A stretch of DNA of 64,000 nucleotides, taken from NCBI GenBank assembly GCA_963691705.1, contig OY829539.1, positions 38,325,656-38,389,655 on the forward strand, in the 5' to 3' direction. The stretch is from Viola odorata (lineage: Eukaryota; Streptophyta; Magnoliopsida; Malpighiales; Violaceae). The notes below the pieces were generated by a model. It was not told where the DNA came from. It made no database searches and saw only the letters and a program-made list of their open reading frames with translations. Positions 23,433-35,214 of the stretch are shown here, piece by piece (position 1 is the stretch's first letter; each line of letters opens with the position of its first letter). Both the position numbers and the translations under genes were made by a program.

Positions 23433-24349
23433 TGATACGATTCTAGTTGCGTAGGATGCGTAGCACGTGAATTTGATCATTGTTCAAAGACGAATTTCAA
23501 TGCGGAATAATTAACTTAACTCATACAAACGTAGACCACCTCACCAACTGAATGCTAAGAGTCCTAGTCGATTTCACATCAAGGATCTTGTGTCAGATTC
23601 TTAGGTTTAGACTCGACTAGGTGAGAATCAAACTAAGACAAACGACACAATAACGCAATTCCAAGGATTTACTTGTATACGACTCAAGTATTACAAGCTC
23701 AAGAAGAACAAGTGTTCAACACGTTGAATAATGGGCAAATATTGAAGAAATAAATTTCTGAATTGTCATAAGGAGTTTACAAGCAAACCCTAATAGGAAT
23801 AGAAGTAGGAGTTCTAATTAAGGAAAATAACTTAATTGACTAATTAACTAATTAACTAATTAAAGTAAATATAAATATATTTAAATACATTCCAGCAGCC
23901 CATGTCGAGTTCTCCATCATCGGGCCAACGTTTGGGCCAAAACCTCAAGTCGTATGTTGTCTCGCGTACACACTGCGCACCATAATGTCAACTTGCATAC
24001 CTTTCAAACCATTGGGCCAAATGGGCTGAAACTTGCTCCAAACGAAAGCTAACATCCTGAAGTTTCCACGATTCGCAAGATTCGGACTTGTATAGCACTG
24101 GCTAGGTTCGGACGAAGTCACCTGACACGTCTTAGAATCCTTGTCTGCGTAGGACTACTGTCAACGAGAATGTTGGCTTGATCTTTTGGACGATCAACTC
24201 GTCCAAACGTCTTGATATTTGGACACAATAAATATAACACATAGAGGTTTCCATCTAGCCTTTGTGATCCCTGATCGGACTCTATTTGCTCCATCATGTC
24301 TTGACGCCTTTGTCCATGTAGTCGTGTGATACATCTTGGGATCGTATCA
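23433..24349 (-). repeat. LTR of the non-autonomous family (3' LTR, minus)
   Basis: A 917-bp LTR from TGATACGATTCTAG to GGATCGTATCA. Right of it is TTCCCTCCCT, the complement of the purine tract, as in the complete element at 3891. It is therefore the 3' LTR of a minus-strand copy. The internal region is cut after 9 bp by Ogre-like sequence. Confidence 0.75.
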
Positions 24350-24358
24350 TTCCCTCCC

Positions 24359-25130
24359 TGTTGCTACCCGATTTTTTATTCTTCATCCAAATGTTTTTAC
24401 AGTTCTTATCATCAATTTTTCAAAAAATCATACTCCCATTTATTTTCGTCAATTTGTTATTTATTTTTACGCCTTATGTCATTTAAATTTTATTCCATAG
24501 TTTTTTCGCATTTTTATCACTTTTCCCGTTCGAACTCATATCGGTTCCGAGTAAAATTCTCGAAACCAATGGTCAAACAATTGCTCATTAGCTACTTATT
24601 TTTTATTATTTTTCTAGCTAGCACTATCTCTTTGCGTTTCGTTCAAATGTTTATTTTAGCATTTTTTTCTGTTTGAACTTTTATCGCTTACGAGCAAATT
24701 TTTATTGGACGATACGACGAACTTTTCGTCATTCACTGTATGCTAATTATTTTAGCTTATTTTACTTTACGTTTTAGCATTTTCAATTTGAGTTTTTATC
24801 CATTTTCAGGCGAGATTGCTCATGTCATCGGCTCAAACCGAATAATCAAAGGGTAATTTAATCTCAACCGTTGATCTGGTTGACTAAGGAAGTCAACCAA
24901 GATCAACGACTCCCTAATTAACAAGTTATTCCCCTCTTCTTCACCGCTGGCACGCACTGCTCCTCCCTTGGCTACCAAGTTTTCCCTCGATCGTCATCCC
25001 AACCAGATCGGGTTCCCGGACGATACCATAAAAATGGTCCCTCAGTAAATGGATGATTGCCCGTCGAACCATCAAAACTACCCAGGACACGTGCCCCAGG
25101 GCCTCACTAGTACCCACATATTTCTATTTG
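24359..25130 (+). mobile_element. Ogre-like LTR fragment, plus orientation
   Basis: Starts TGTTGCTACCCGATTTTTT and follows the first part of the 13614 LTR (CGGTTCCGAGTAAA block, T-rich stretch). The similarity fades by about 25130. No TATA box or LTR end is recognisable. Confidence 0.5.
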
Positions 25131-25466
25131 GAAAAAGGCCCGGCGATAGGGTATTATGCATGAAATGCATATGAATGACGGTTTATCAAAGCAATTAACA
25201 AATTATTAATCATGCATAAAAATATAGCAATTTATCAAATCAAATAAATATATGAATTATAATCATGCATAAAACATACAACAATTTAGCAAGTAAATAC
25301 ATGAAAAATAATTAATCATGTACATGAAAAAAAATGACAATTTATCGAGTAAATAAGTACATTAGTCATGGCAAAAATGATATGAAACAAATTCAGCAAT
25401 TTATTGAAAAACAAACACCTAAAAAATTCCGGCTTTGACCCTATGGTCCCATTGAAGTCGCCAAAC
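25131..25466 (-). other. 5' leader of an Ogre-like element, with primer-site-like sequence
   Basis: Read leftward from 25466, GTTTGGCGACTTCAATGGGA directly follows the LTR end GGGTGCGACA. This is the TGGCGACT type of primer site seen in Ogre and related plant elements. The rest is AT-rich leader with many ATGCAT words and no coding frame. Confidence 0.5.
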
Positions 25467-27970
25467 TGTCGCACCCCCTTTTTGGATTTTATCCTGATGC
25501 GCGATGCGGGTTTGCTACGAGATGTGAGATGAAATCTGACTCATCTCACATGATGCAATGAAGTCGCCACCCTAATTTGTTTCTAGGTTTAGGGAACTTA
25601 ATGTCATGGCATAAAAATAAAAACTAAGGCAAAATGGGTCTGAACCCGAGAACAGTGGTTCGGGGTTATATTATGGACTCGGGAAGCTGTTAGGCACCCG
25701 AGTCACATCCTAAAAGGTTACCGGAGAAAGAGGTGTTTTATCATGCTTTGAAAAATAAAAAGTCCTAATTTATGTGATCATGCCCAATTGATCAATAAGA
25801 TTCTAATCAATTTTAAATATTCATGCATACATGCATATGTGCAGAAAAAACATGAAATAAATAAATGGTGAGAAATGTTTACTTGTAAAGGGTATTGGTT
25901 GATTTATCCTATAGAGACGAGATTATTAGTGCGAGTAAATGGTAATCAATAAATAGCTAAATATTTAACAATTTATCACAATAAAAAATAATTAATTTTA
26001 GCAATAAAATGCGAGTGGAATAATTATTTAAGCATGTAAAAATAATTAGTTAGGTAGTACGAACATACGAATAATCGGCATCAAGATTATGGTACGCAAG
26101 TGACATGATTTTGACGATCAAACGCAAGCGGAATAATTAAACATGCAAAATCATATGAAAATAAATAAACAGTATAGGCGTACAAAAATAAATAAATAGC
26201 ACAAGTGCGAAAAATAAATAAAGAGTACAAGTGTGAAAAATAAATAGTACACGTTCGATTACATGACACGAAAAAATGACGGGCTAAAAATACTGGGCTT
26301 GGCCCACTAGGCCAAGGATGGCCCACAGCTGGGCTGAAGCAGCCCAGCTGCTTCCTTCCACGTGGCGACCCAGTTTCCCCTTACTTGGCCTGGCACAAAG
26401 CCAGGCCTTCCCTCTCTCAGCTGGGCCCCGCTTGGCCCAGCTTCTCCTCTCACGCGGGCGTACCAAGCGCCTACGTTTTCCTTTCCTTCTCCCTTTTTTC
26501 CATTTAGGCTAAGCGCTTTGCTTGGCCCATCACACACAAAAAATTAAAAGGAAACAGCCCAGCCCCTATTCTCCTTCCCTCCAGCATGGGCCAGCAACTG
26601 TTCATCCAACCCAATTTTGTTTCAAAAATAACCCACACTCTCATTTGCAAAATTAAAACCAATCAAACAAACACCCAATCAAAGACCCAAACCCGTTCAT
26701 ACAAGAGCCGGATCCGTTCATCAAAACCCGGATCCGTTCATCACAATCCGGATCCGTTCATACAAGATCCGAGTCTCCTTTTTCCAGCAATTCGTCTTCT
26801 CCCTTTAGAAATCAGAACAGCAAGCAAAACACAAAAAAAGGGAAGAAAAATGAAGAAAAAGGCACAAAGAAGAATAAAATCCAGCAAACAACAATTAATT
26901 TCAGCTACAAACAGCAATTAGTATGATCAAGCAATTAACCCAGTCACCATTAATTAATCTAATTAGGCAATTAATTAGTTCATATGTAAGCATCAATTAA
27001 TTTATATATAAACATGACTTAATTTAGTACACAAATATCAATTAACTGAAATTTAAATAGAAATAATGATGTTGCTATATTGGTGTGGCAGTGGTGGTTA
27101 TAGCCGCAATGACAAGACAGCCGCAGCAGCTCGGCGGCGACTCGGGAGCGGCGGTTAGGTGGCTCCGACGGCGAGAAAATAATTAAAGATGCAGAAAAAG
27201 AACATAAATTAGAGCAAGTAAATAAATTATTGAATGAGAAGAATAAAAGGGAATGGTATTTCTTGCCTTGATTTGTTGCTTCTGCCGAGAGAGGGGAAGA
27301 GAGAGGGTGTTTTTTTGTGTGTCTATTTTTGGTGTGAAATTGCTTGCTATTTATGAAGTTGCAAAATTACTTTGGTGCCAGCAAATGCATATACCAAAAT
27401 GCCTTTGGTGTCAGTAAATGCATGTACCAACGTGCTTAACTCCTTAGCCATTGGATGTGGAGTGAAGAAAAAGTCAAGATGATTAATGGTTAAGATAAGA
27501 TGAGCTTTGGGAAATGTTTAATACTTATTTAATTGGTTCGAACGAGGAATCTCACTTGAAATGAATAAAATCTCGAACCAAAGATATTAAAACATGCAAT
27601 AAAATGAAACAAAATAAATAGTGATCAGTAAATAAAGAAGAAGTTTGATTTAAGGTTCGAATTTACTCGCTCGGAGTATTTAAAAGTTGGAACGAAAAAT
27701 AAATACTATAGCAAAGAAAATTGAATAAAACAAAATGAGATGGCACGAACGAAAATAACAGTACATAATTATCAATTAAAGAAAGAATGCGTTCGATCCA
27801 CGGTCCGATAGAAATTCGAAAAGACAGTAAAAATACGAAAAAACTAAAATGACACGAAATGATAGGAAATATTAAAATAAATAGCCTAAGATTGAAAATC
27901 GATAGAATTTTGATTTAAATGGGCTAATAATGCGATAAACAGAAAGTGCATCAAAAATCAGGTAGCAACG
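25467..27970 (-). mobile_element. Ogre-like LTR, 2504 bp, minus orientation
   Basis: The plus strand begins TGTCGCACCCCC and ends GGTAGCAACG, the inverse of the 13614 LTR ends, with the terminal A changed to G. On the minus strand a TATA box (CATAAATAGC) is near 27350. A 20-bp direct repeat GATCCGTTCATC... occurs three times at 26711-26765. Short open frames inside are not conserved between copies. A primer-site-like sequence lies on its left and a purine tract on its right, both facing as if for internal regions. Confidence 0.75.
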
Positions 27971-28046
27971 ATTGCCCCCTCTTTACTGTCTTATCAAAAA
28001 TTGAGGTGGCCGAAATTTTTGATGAGCAGTAAAGATGGTTGCTACC
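27961..28046. other. 86-nt imperfect hairpin spanning purine tract and LTR start
   Basis: Left arm blocks GGTAGCAAC, CTTTACTG and ATCAAAAATT are matched in reverse order by AATTTTTGAT, CAGTAAAG and GTTGCTACC around the loop GAGGTGGCCGA. On the minus strand the right part holds the purine tract AAAGAGGGGGCAA immediately before the LTR start. Confidence 0.7.
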
Positions 28047-28156
28047 GTGCCCACGATGATTTTGAAAAATGCAAATGCAGTCTTACCTTAAAGTGGGTGT
28101 TTGGAGAATTTTTGACCCTAGGTTGATGTCGGAAGTAGACTGCAGAAATATAACTT

Positions 28157-28745
28157 AAGATCCGAGCGGGGACACCGCAATTGTCGGAGATCTATGCAAG
28201 AAATGAAATTGATATCCGAGCGGGGATACCGCAACTGTCGGACATCTATGCAAGAAATGAAATTGATATCCGAGCGGGGATACCGCAACTGTCGGATATT
28301 GATGCAGAAAACTAAATTGATATCCGAGCGGGGATACCACAACTGTCGGACATCTATGCAAGAAATGAAATTGATATCCGAGCGGGGATACTGCAACTGC
28401 CGGATATTGATGCAGAAAACTAAATTGATATCCGAGCGGGGATACCGCAACTGTCAGACATCTATGCAAGAAATGAAATTGATATCCGAGCGGGGATACC
28501 GCAACTGCCGGATATGCAGAAAACTAAATTGATATCCGAGCGAGGATACCACAACTGTCGGATATCTATGCAAGAAATGAAATTGATATCCGAGCGGGGA
28601 TACCACAACTGCCGGATATTGATGCAAAAAAGTAAATTGATATCCGAGCGGGGATACCACAACTATCGGACATCTATGCAAGAAATAAAATTGATATCCG
28701 AGCGGGGATACCGCAACTTCCGGATATTGATGCAAAAAAGACAGG
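28157..28745. repeat. 54-bp tandem repeat with 108-bp higher-order period
   Basis: GATATCCGAGCGGGGATACC recurs every 54 bp at 28211, 28265, 28319, 28373, 28427 and onward, about ten to eleven units. Two variants alternate regularly: one continues ACATCTATGCAAGAAATG, the other ATATTGATGCAGAAAACT. One unit near 28500 has a small deletion. Because 54 is a multiple of three, long open frames appear on both strands, but these are by-products. Confidence 0.92.
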
Positions 28746-29270
28746 ATGTGAGGGACGTGACCTTTCACACCTTTTAAAACGACATGATGTGGGGACGTGA
28801 CCGCTTACAACGTTTTAAAAGACATGATGTGGGGGACGTGACCTTTCACACCACTGAAAAGACACATGTTGTGGGGATGTGACCTTCACAACGTTTAAAA
28901 GACAGGATGTGGGGGACGTGACCTTTTACACCTTTGAAAAGACATGTGTTCTGGGGACGTGACCGCTTACAACATTTAAAAGGACATGATGTGAGGGACA
29001 TGACCTTTCACACCTTTTAAAAGACAAGTTGTGGGGACGTGACCTTTCACAACGTTTAAAAAGACATGATGTGAGGGACGTGACCTTTCATACCACTTAA
29101 AAGACATGTTGTAGGGACGTGACTGCTTACAACATTTAAAAGGACATAATGTGAGGGACGTGACCTTTCACACCACTTAAAAGACATGTTGTGGGGACGT
29201 GACCTTTCACTACGTTTAAAAAGACATGATGTGAGGGACGTGACCTTTCACACCACTTAAAAGACATGTG
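28741..29270. repeat. 40-bp tandem repeat, about 13 units
   Basis: GGGACGTGACC recurs every 39-42 bp from 28752 to about 29236. Two variants tend to alternate, CTTTCACACC...TTAAAAGACATG and CGCTTACAACGTTTAAAAGG. The array starts directly where the 54-bp array ends. No gene. Confidence 0.9.
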
Positions 29271-29347
29271 TTGAAAAGGCACATGTTCTAAAGTCATTCT
29301 GGGAGGAGATGAAATGCAAGAAAGTAAATGATGATTACTCTGATAGT

Positions 29348-29720
29348 GAGGGAATATTTGGATGTGGACAACCACGTCGCCGCACAACACTGGAAGTGAC
29401 GTCACTACACAACACGATTGGATGTGGACGACCACGTCGTCGCACAACACAACTGAGAGTGGGTGACCACATCACCACAGGACACAACTTCATTTGTATG
29501 TTAATTTGATGGTAGGGGTGTGAACCGCCGCACGGAATTTTGAAAGGTGGGGTTTTGAACCGCCACACAAAACATGGAAGGTGGGGTTTTGAACCGCCAC
29601 ACAAAATTCTTGAAAGGTGCAGTCTTGAACCTCCCCACAAATTTTGCAAGGTGGGGTTTTGAACCACCACACACGAAAGTTTGAAAGGTGGGGTTTTGAA
29701 CCGCCACACGAAAGTTGATT
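29348..29720. repeat. 59-bp duplication followed by 35-bp tandem repeat
   Basis: GGATGTGGAC..CCACGTCG.CGCACAACAC occurs twice (about 29358 and 29418). From 29522 to 29705 the word GAACCGCC recurs every 34-37 bp with GGTGGGGTTTT between, about six units. It is the third array in a row beside the Ogre-like LTR. Confidence 0.85.
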
Positions 29721-32340
29721 GTGGAGTGGTGACGTGCTCCATTCGGATGTCAATGATGGTGGAGGATCATGATCCGTCGCACGAAGTCGATTAGGAGTGG
29801 TAACGTACTCCATTCCGGTGTTTATTGGATGGATTTATTAGCGGAGATTGATCACAGTGTAAGATTCCACTGACACATATCTGTATCCTGTAAATAGAGA
29901 GGAAACAAACACGAAGCAGCAATGGGTGGAAAAAGAGAAAACAATTGATAAATGGAAACAATGAAATCAAATCATGTATGTTGTATATGAAAGTATTCCC
30001 ACACTACCCTAAGGTTTGCCCCCAGTATTTTATAAAAACAACTTCCCTATCAAGAGAAGGTTCAACAAGTTTATGCATTTCTGGATAACATGTCATCCAG
30101 TTTTTATCATATAAGCATGCTTGATACAAGCCTAGAAAAGCATCTGCATCTTGCCCAGGAGATAACGACCTCATGGACAAGACTTTCCCACAACACGTAG
30201 ACGTAGGCAATCCTCACCGGATACTGGTGTTTGCGCTCACACTCAGAAATAAGGCTACGTGTTTACACTCATAAAAATGCAACAAACATAGCACAAAATC
30301 AGATTTGCAATGTCAATCCGAGTGAATAAACTTCAAATGAAGATGCACATACATGGGCCTTCTAATAATTGAGAGGACTTTGCAGGAGAATAGAAATATG
30401 TAGTGGATAGATAGAAAGGAAAGAAATAGTCTGTTTAGAAAGGAGAATGCTTTTTGGCAGAAGAAGAAAGGGTTTTTAATGAGATGCTCAACTGAGGTTG
30501 CTAACCGGAGGTAAGGTGCACATCAAGCGCAGTTTGTGAGAGTTTGGTGAAACCCTGAAGTTTTCCCTTTGAAATGTCAGTCTTCTTCTCCACAAATTGT
30601 TGTTTGAATACAACTTGAGACCCCTTCTTCGAAATACCCAATTGGGTTTTTGAATCTTGATGAACCCAAGACGATGAAGTTTTCCCTTTCTAGGTCTGAG
30701 ATTGGCCAAACCAGTTGCTACTGCCGTGCACCACCATTGTTTTACTATTGCTCTGGTTGCTGCAGGAACAAGTAGCCTTCCCCTCCTTTGGAAGATTGAC
30801 TTGGAGCCATTTTCTGTACTTGCTTTTGTTTTTCGCTGATTGTGTTCTTTGAACACTTCTTTTCTCTTGTGTGTTTTTTTTCTTTCTCTTTTTTTTTCTT
30901 TTTTTCTTTTTTTCTATCTTTTTTCTTTTTCTTTTTTTTTCTTTGCTCTCTTCTTTTTTTTGCAAGCAAAAGCAAGTACAAGTTTCGTCTTGTCTTTGGT
31001 GGTGGACTTCAAGTCTTAGTTTAAGGCAGAGGCGTTCAAGTCTTCGGCGTTGACCATCAGGAATCCTCGTGAGTTTCTCTTTCCTTTCTCTTCTGTATTC
31101 AGACTACGTTTGATATGCACCTTACCTTTGGCTGACAACATCAGTTGGGCACTGCTCATTTATTAAAGGGGATTTCGAGTGGAGGCAAGAGATTTTACAA
31201 GCGACTTAGAAAAGAAATGAATTGAATAAAGAGAAAAGGTAAGTGTTTGAAGACAAAGGAATAAGAAGACCAAAGAAATTTGAAACAAAGAGCAAAATCC
31301 AATGTCATCTTACAGCTATCCCATGTCTAAATATGCATGTACCCTGGATATTATGCAAATCCAACTAGCACTTAGTTCGGCATTCGCACTCATAAAGGAA
31401 ATAAGGCGTGGAGGCCCAAAGTGCTCACAGGGATGTATTTGTGACTGCTTACGTCTAAACATGCCGCAGATATAAGAGCTAGCAGGTGAGATCATGCATG
31501 TCATACAATTTCGAATGGATGCACAAGTTATCCATGATGCAGTAACATGTTGACCATGCTCAATTTAAGGAAGGTTTGAAAATTTTGAAGGTAGTGTGGA
31601 TTTTATTCAAAGAATCCTATGCACATTTTGTAACAAATCTTAACAGTTTTAGCAATTTTTACAAAAAAATGTGAGGGTATGACCACTCACGAAAATTTAT
31701 GAATAAATAAAAAGAATTGCCCTCAATGCGGGAATGAATGATTGTACAAAAATTAAAGAGGTAGAGAGATGAATGGACTTCTCTGGATGTGTGCGGCGGG
31801 GCCGCGAGGTCGGAGCAAGGATGTTGCCGCAGAAAAGTAAGTGTAGACCTCACTCTGACATTGATGCCCACTGCGATGTTCATGTAGGAATGTAGATTGA
31901 AACCAGGGTGAGGACCCCGTAATGTTCGAATACTGATGGAGGAATGTAAAGAGGACAACAGAGCATGGTCACCGCAATGGATGAAAATAGGGTTTTATCC
32001 TGCAGCATAACATAGATAAAAGTGGGGGGAATTGAGCCGCCGCAATGGATGAAAGTGGAATGTTTCCAAATGGTTGCTCCCAATGTAGAATGCATAACGG
32101 ACTCCCTGATAAGCGCGGCAGGGCAATGAAAGCACACAGGAGGATCATTCAAGAGTTGATAAGAGGAGGATTCCTTCATCCCACTGAGCATTATGCAAGT
32201 AATCATAGTATGATTCGAGTTCCTGCAAAAATAAGGGAGAAGCAATGGGTAGAATTGAAGAACGATTTAGAAAAATGGACAACGTAATCAATAGGTTTTA
32301 AACTCTCCGTTTTCTAGTGAGGCTTTATGCAGGTACCCCC
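29721..32340. other. Unclassified non-coding DNA
   Basis: No gene recognised. A pyrimidine tract at about 30858-30962 is almost only C and T on the plus strand and creates spurious Phe/Ser or Lys/Glu-rich frames. Around 31740-32060 loosely repeated phrases (CCGCAATGGATGAAA, twice) suggest more degenerate array. An 80-codon frame at 32045-32287 matches nothing I know. By position this may be the 3' untranslated part of the minus-strand Ogre-like element. Confidence 0.4.
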
Positions 32341-34289
32341 CAGTATGATTTAGATTCTACCGTGGGTCTGTTCACTTTGGACGTCAAGGCTCCCTGACGC
32401 TTCGCCGATGCCCACTTGGATGCCTTGGACGTTATGGCTCATTTGGATGTTGATGTCGTAATGGCTCCACTTGAATACTTAGCCAAAAGTAAGTGCATGT
32501 CCAATCAAACGCTTTGCAATGCTTACTCAGATGTCCTTAGAAACAACTGAATCACTTCTGGAGTTGATCACTAACTGATCATCTTAGTCTTCGTATTTGC
32601 ATTTAATTGATTTCGTGATTATTCTTAACGCATTTCTGTTTGATATTGAATCTGGCAAATTTAGTATTTACTGGGTGTATCCAAGAAATGATAGGGAGAA
32701 AGGTTAATCATACCCAGTCCTGACAGACAACCGAGGATACTAGTCTGGAGTTGTCTTTCCCTAAGCCATTGAGGACGAACGCACCGCAGAGGTGTAATCG
32801 GCTCAAGCCATCTGCCTACTTGGTAAACCTTTTAACCAACAAGGTGATGATTAGTAAGGCATCATCTTAAGCGTACCTGAGGTGGTGTTGATATAGGAGG
32901 GAAGCAGGGGTCATAAGCGTACCTTGATCCTATAGCAAGTCTGTAGATCGAAGATGAACAACCTTGAGTAGATGATTGTGTCTCTTGTCTCATAGCCTGC
33001 CAGCCTATATTAGGAATCATTCTCATATTTGATCTCTACTACTCAATATTATTGTCCTGATTAAGAATGTCATTCTTGACCAAGACAGTTACTTTATTAT
33101 TAAAAACTTTATCACAACCAACCAAATCCCCATTTAAATAGTGTTTTGGCGATTGCAAGTTTTTACTAAGATTAGTACTATATATTTCCCTATGGATCGA
33201 TCCTCTTACCAATCTATAAGCAATTTGTTCTTTTGACAAGTTCGACGCTCAGTCAGTATCATACTAGATTAGACAGAACTCAAGCAACTCGATGCATTTG
33301 TCCCTCGAATGGAGTCCTTTGAATCTTCATCCATTCCTTGATTACAAGTACACAATTCTCTAATTTAGTGCACCTTACTTTCGAAGTCTTTGCCATCATG
33401 AAAGAAATTGAAAATCGCTCTACTAGTAACTATCACAGACCAATCCTAAACCTAAAAGGAACGCGTTCGTGCGACATTCGTGAGGTCTCGTTACATGAAC
33501 CAACCTTTCAATCCCACCTTATTTCTGTATCCACAAAGGTGCAAATAGGTTAATAGCCAACACAAAAGCAATTCATAAGCATTTCATAGACACAACATCG
33601 CATAGGCATATAATCATATAGGCACAACAAGAATCACACAAAGGCACAAGTAGCAATGAAGTACATCTCTTTAAAGTAAACATTTAATAAAGACATGGCC
33701 ATAAAGATTCCGTACAAGGGGGTTGCCCGCACGACCGACTCAAGACATCCCTTCCAATGAATAACTGAGCCCATGGCACAAGAGACTGATTTCTCACTCC
33801 CCTAACCCGGGTACAAGGATTACAACGTAAGCCCTCTTGAAGGGGTTGGTACTGATACTAGCATGAGAGGGGCAAAGTATTGGACAAGAAGGTCAATGTC
33901 ATGGCAAGCCGAAAGGAAGCCAAGGAAGAGACACGAGAAACAAAACCCTAGCGCACGGGCGTTAGGTTTTAAGGTCTAAGCTTGTTTAGGGCATTGTTCA
34001 AGCCTATGACCGCTTAACCTTTTGCAAGAATATCCTACTATTTTTGTGAAGAATTTTGGAGCTTATGAGGATCTTTTCCTAATGTCACGCTGCAAGGCTG
34101 ACGATCAGGCCGCGGCCTATCGGACGCTTGCGCACAAGAGTCCTAATAATCCTAAGAGTTGTATTTCATGCGTTAGAAGTTGGAATTCGAGTGGGAGTCT
34201 TCTAGGCTGTCACACTTGCATTAGGAGTTCGCAAGACTTTCATACATGTATTAGAAGTCTGTAACCGAGTAGGATTAGGAGTTTATATA
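32341..34289. other. Unclassified non-coding DNA, probably old retroelement remnants
   Basis: No convincing coding region. CCCTATGGATCGATCCTCTTACC at about 33190 resembles phrases near LTR ends in plant gypsy elements, but I could not define an LTR. A short direct repeat of GCATTAGGAGTTCG / GTATTAGAAGTCTG type lies at about 34170-34262. It ends at the LTR starting at 34290. Confidence 0.35.
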
Positions 34290-35175
34290 AGATGCAATCC
34301 GAGCTCTTTTTATCGAGTCGTATCGTATCAATGGATCTAGCTTGAGTCTACCAAAATCGTGTAAAGAAACGCAACGAAAATGGAGAATCGAAGTTGGAAA
34401 GATGGAGAAAAGTACAACGGAAAATGATGAAATTTCTGGGCAAATTGATGGATGATTTATGGTTGAAACTAAATTTGAAGCAATCAATCAGTAAGAGAAC
34501 AATCAATCTAACATATAATTAATCATCCTCCAATGGGAATCAAATAGATTCAAGCATTCAACACTCTTAAGCATTCAATCAAGTTACAACAAATTGAAAG
34601 CAAAAGATAGAGATTAAGAAGGAGTTTTACTTGTAATTGATCAAAGAAATCTCTAAGACTTGATCCTCACAAGTGAGTTCTTGGTGTTTAGAGGGACGAG
34701 TCTTCTCTACTCAGCTATAAACACTAGACAAAAACTAAGGAAGAAAAATGAAGGAGAAAGCTATTTATAGGTGATGGGAAAATCCTTAAAAATAGCTTTC
34801 TCGGAAGCTGGAAGTGCCTCTGGAGGCATACCGTTAGAGGCTTAACAGTATGTCGCTAGCCTCACTTCAGAAGAAAATTTTGTCTCATCCTAGCGGTATG
34901 CCCTAAGGGCCTATCGACATACCGTGAGCTTCTCTCCAGAAAACCATTTTCAGCCACTTCCTAGTTGTATGCCTCTAGGGACTTTTCCAAGAGATAATCG
35001 TGCGATCGTTCCGAAATGATGGGCAAGCATAGTCATGGTCCAGAACTCTTCTTGAAACACCTCCTTGCTCATCTTCTCCTCAATCCATTGGGTGATCTTC
35101 TTGGCCATGCTCCTCGTGATTTGTCCTCTTAGCGCCAGATCTTGTTCTTCATTTAATGTAGGCTTGATCGCATCA
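34290..35175 (-). mobile_element. 3' LTR of the outermost (level-1) gypsy element
   Basis: On the minus strand it starts TGATGCGATC at 35175, right after the purine tract AAAGGAGGAGGTGA, and ends near GGATTGCATCT at 34290. Its 886 bp is similar in size and layout to the LTR at 2561-6805. A TATA box, TATAAATAGC (minus), is near 34764-34775. Palindromic GCGGTATGCC / GGCATACCG words lie at 34830-34985. Confidence 0.7.
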
Positions 35176-35214
35176 TCACCTCCTCCTTTGAAAGGATTTA
35201 TCCTCAAATCTATT
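34950..35214 (-). pseudogene. C-terminal tail of level-1 gypsy pol, running into its LTR
   Basis: Read leftward from 35214: DLRINPFKGGGDDAIKPT, then NEEQDLALRGQITRSMAKKI and about 35 more residues to a stop near 34950. The part from DDAI onward (about 75 residues) is encoded inside the 3' LTR. The upstream half of the same frame lies 28.4 kb away at 63598-64000, separated by the Tat-like insertion. The tail itself is open. Confidence 0.75.

Noticed and set aside
28118..28777. Long overlapping open frames of about 100 codons on both strands
   Set aside because: They arise because the 54-bp repeat length is a multiple of three and the unit lacks stops in several frames; the proteins are pure repeats.
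28157..29720. CRISPR-like regular repeats
   Set aside because: Units are head-to-tail with no unique spacers, in plant nuclear DNA; these are tandem repeats.
30690..31053. Lys/Glu-rich and Phe-rich frames
   Set aside because: Products of a CT-rich tract read on either strand.
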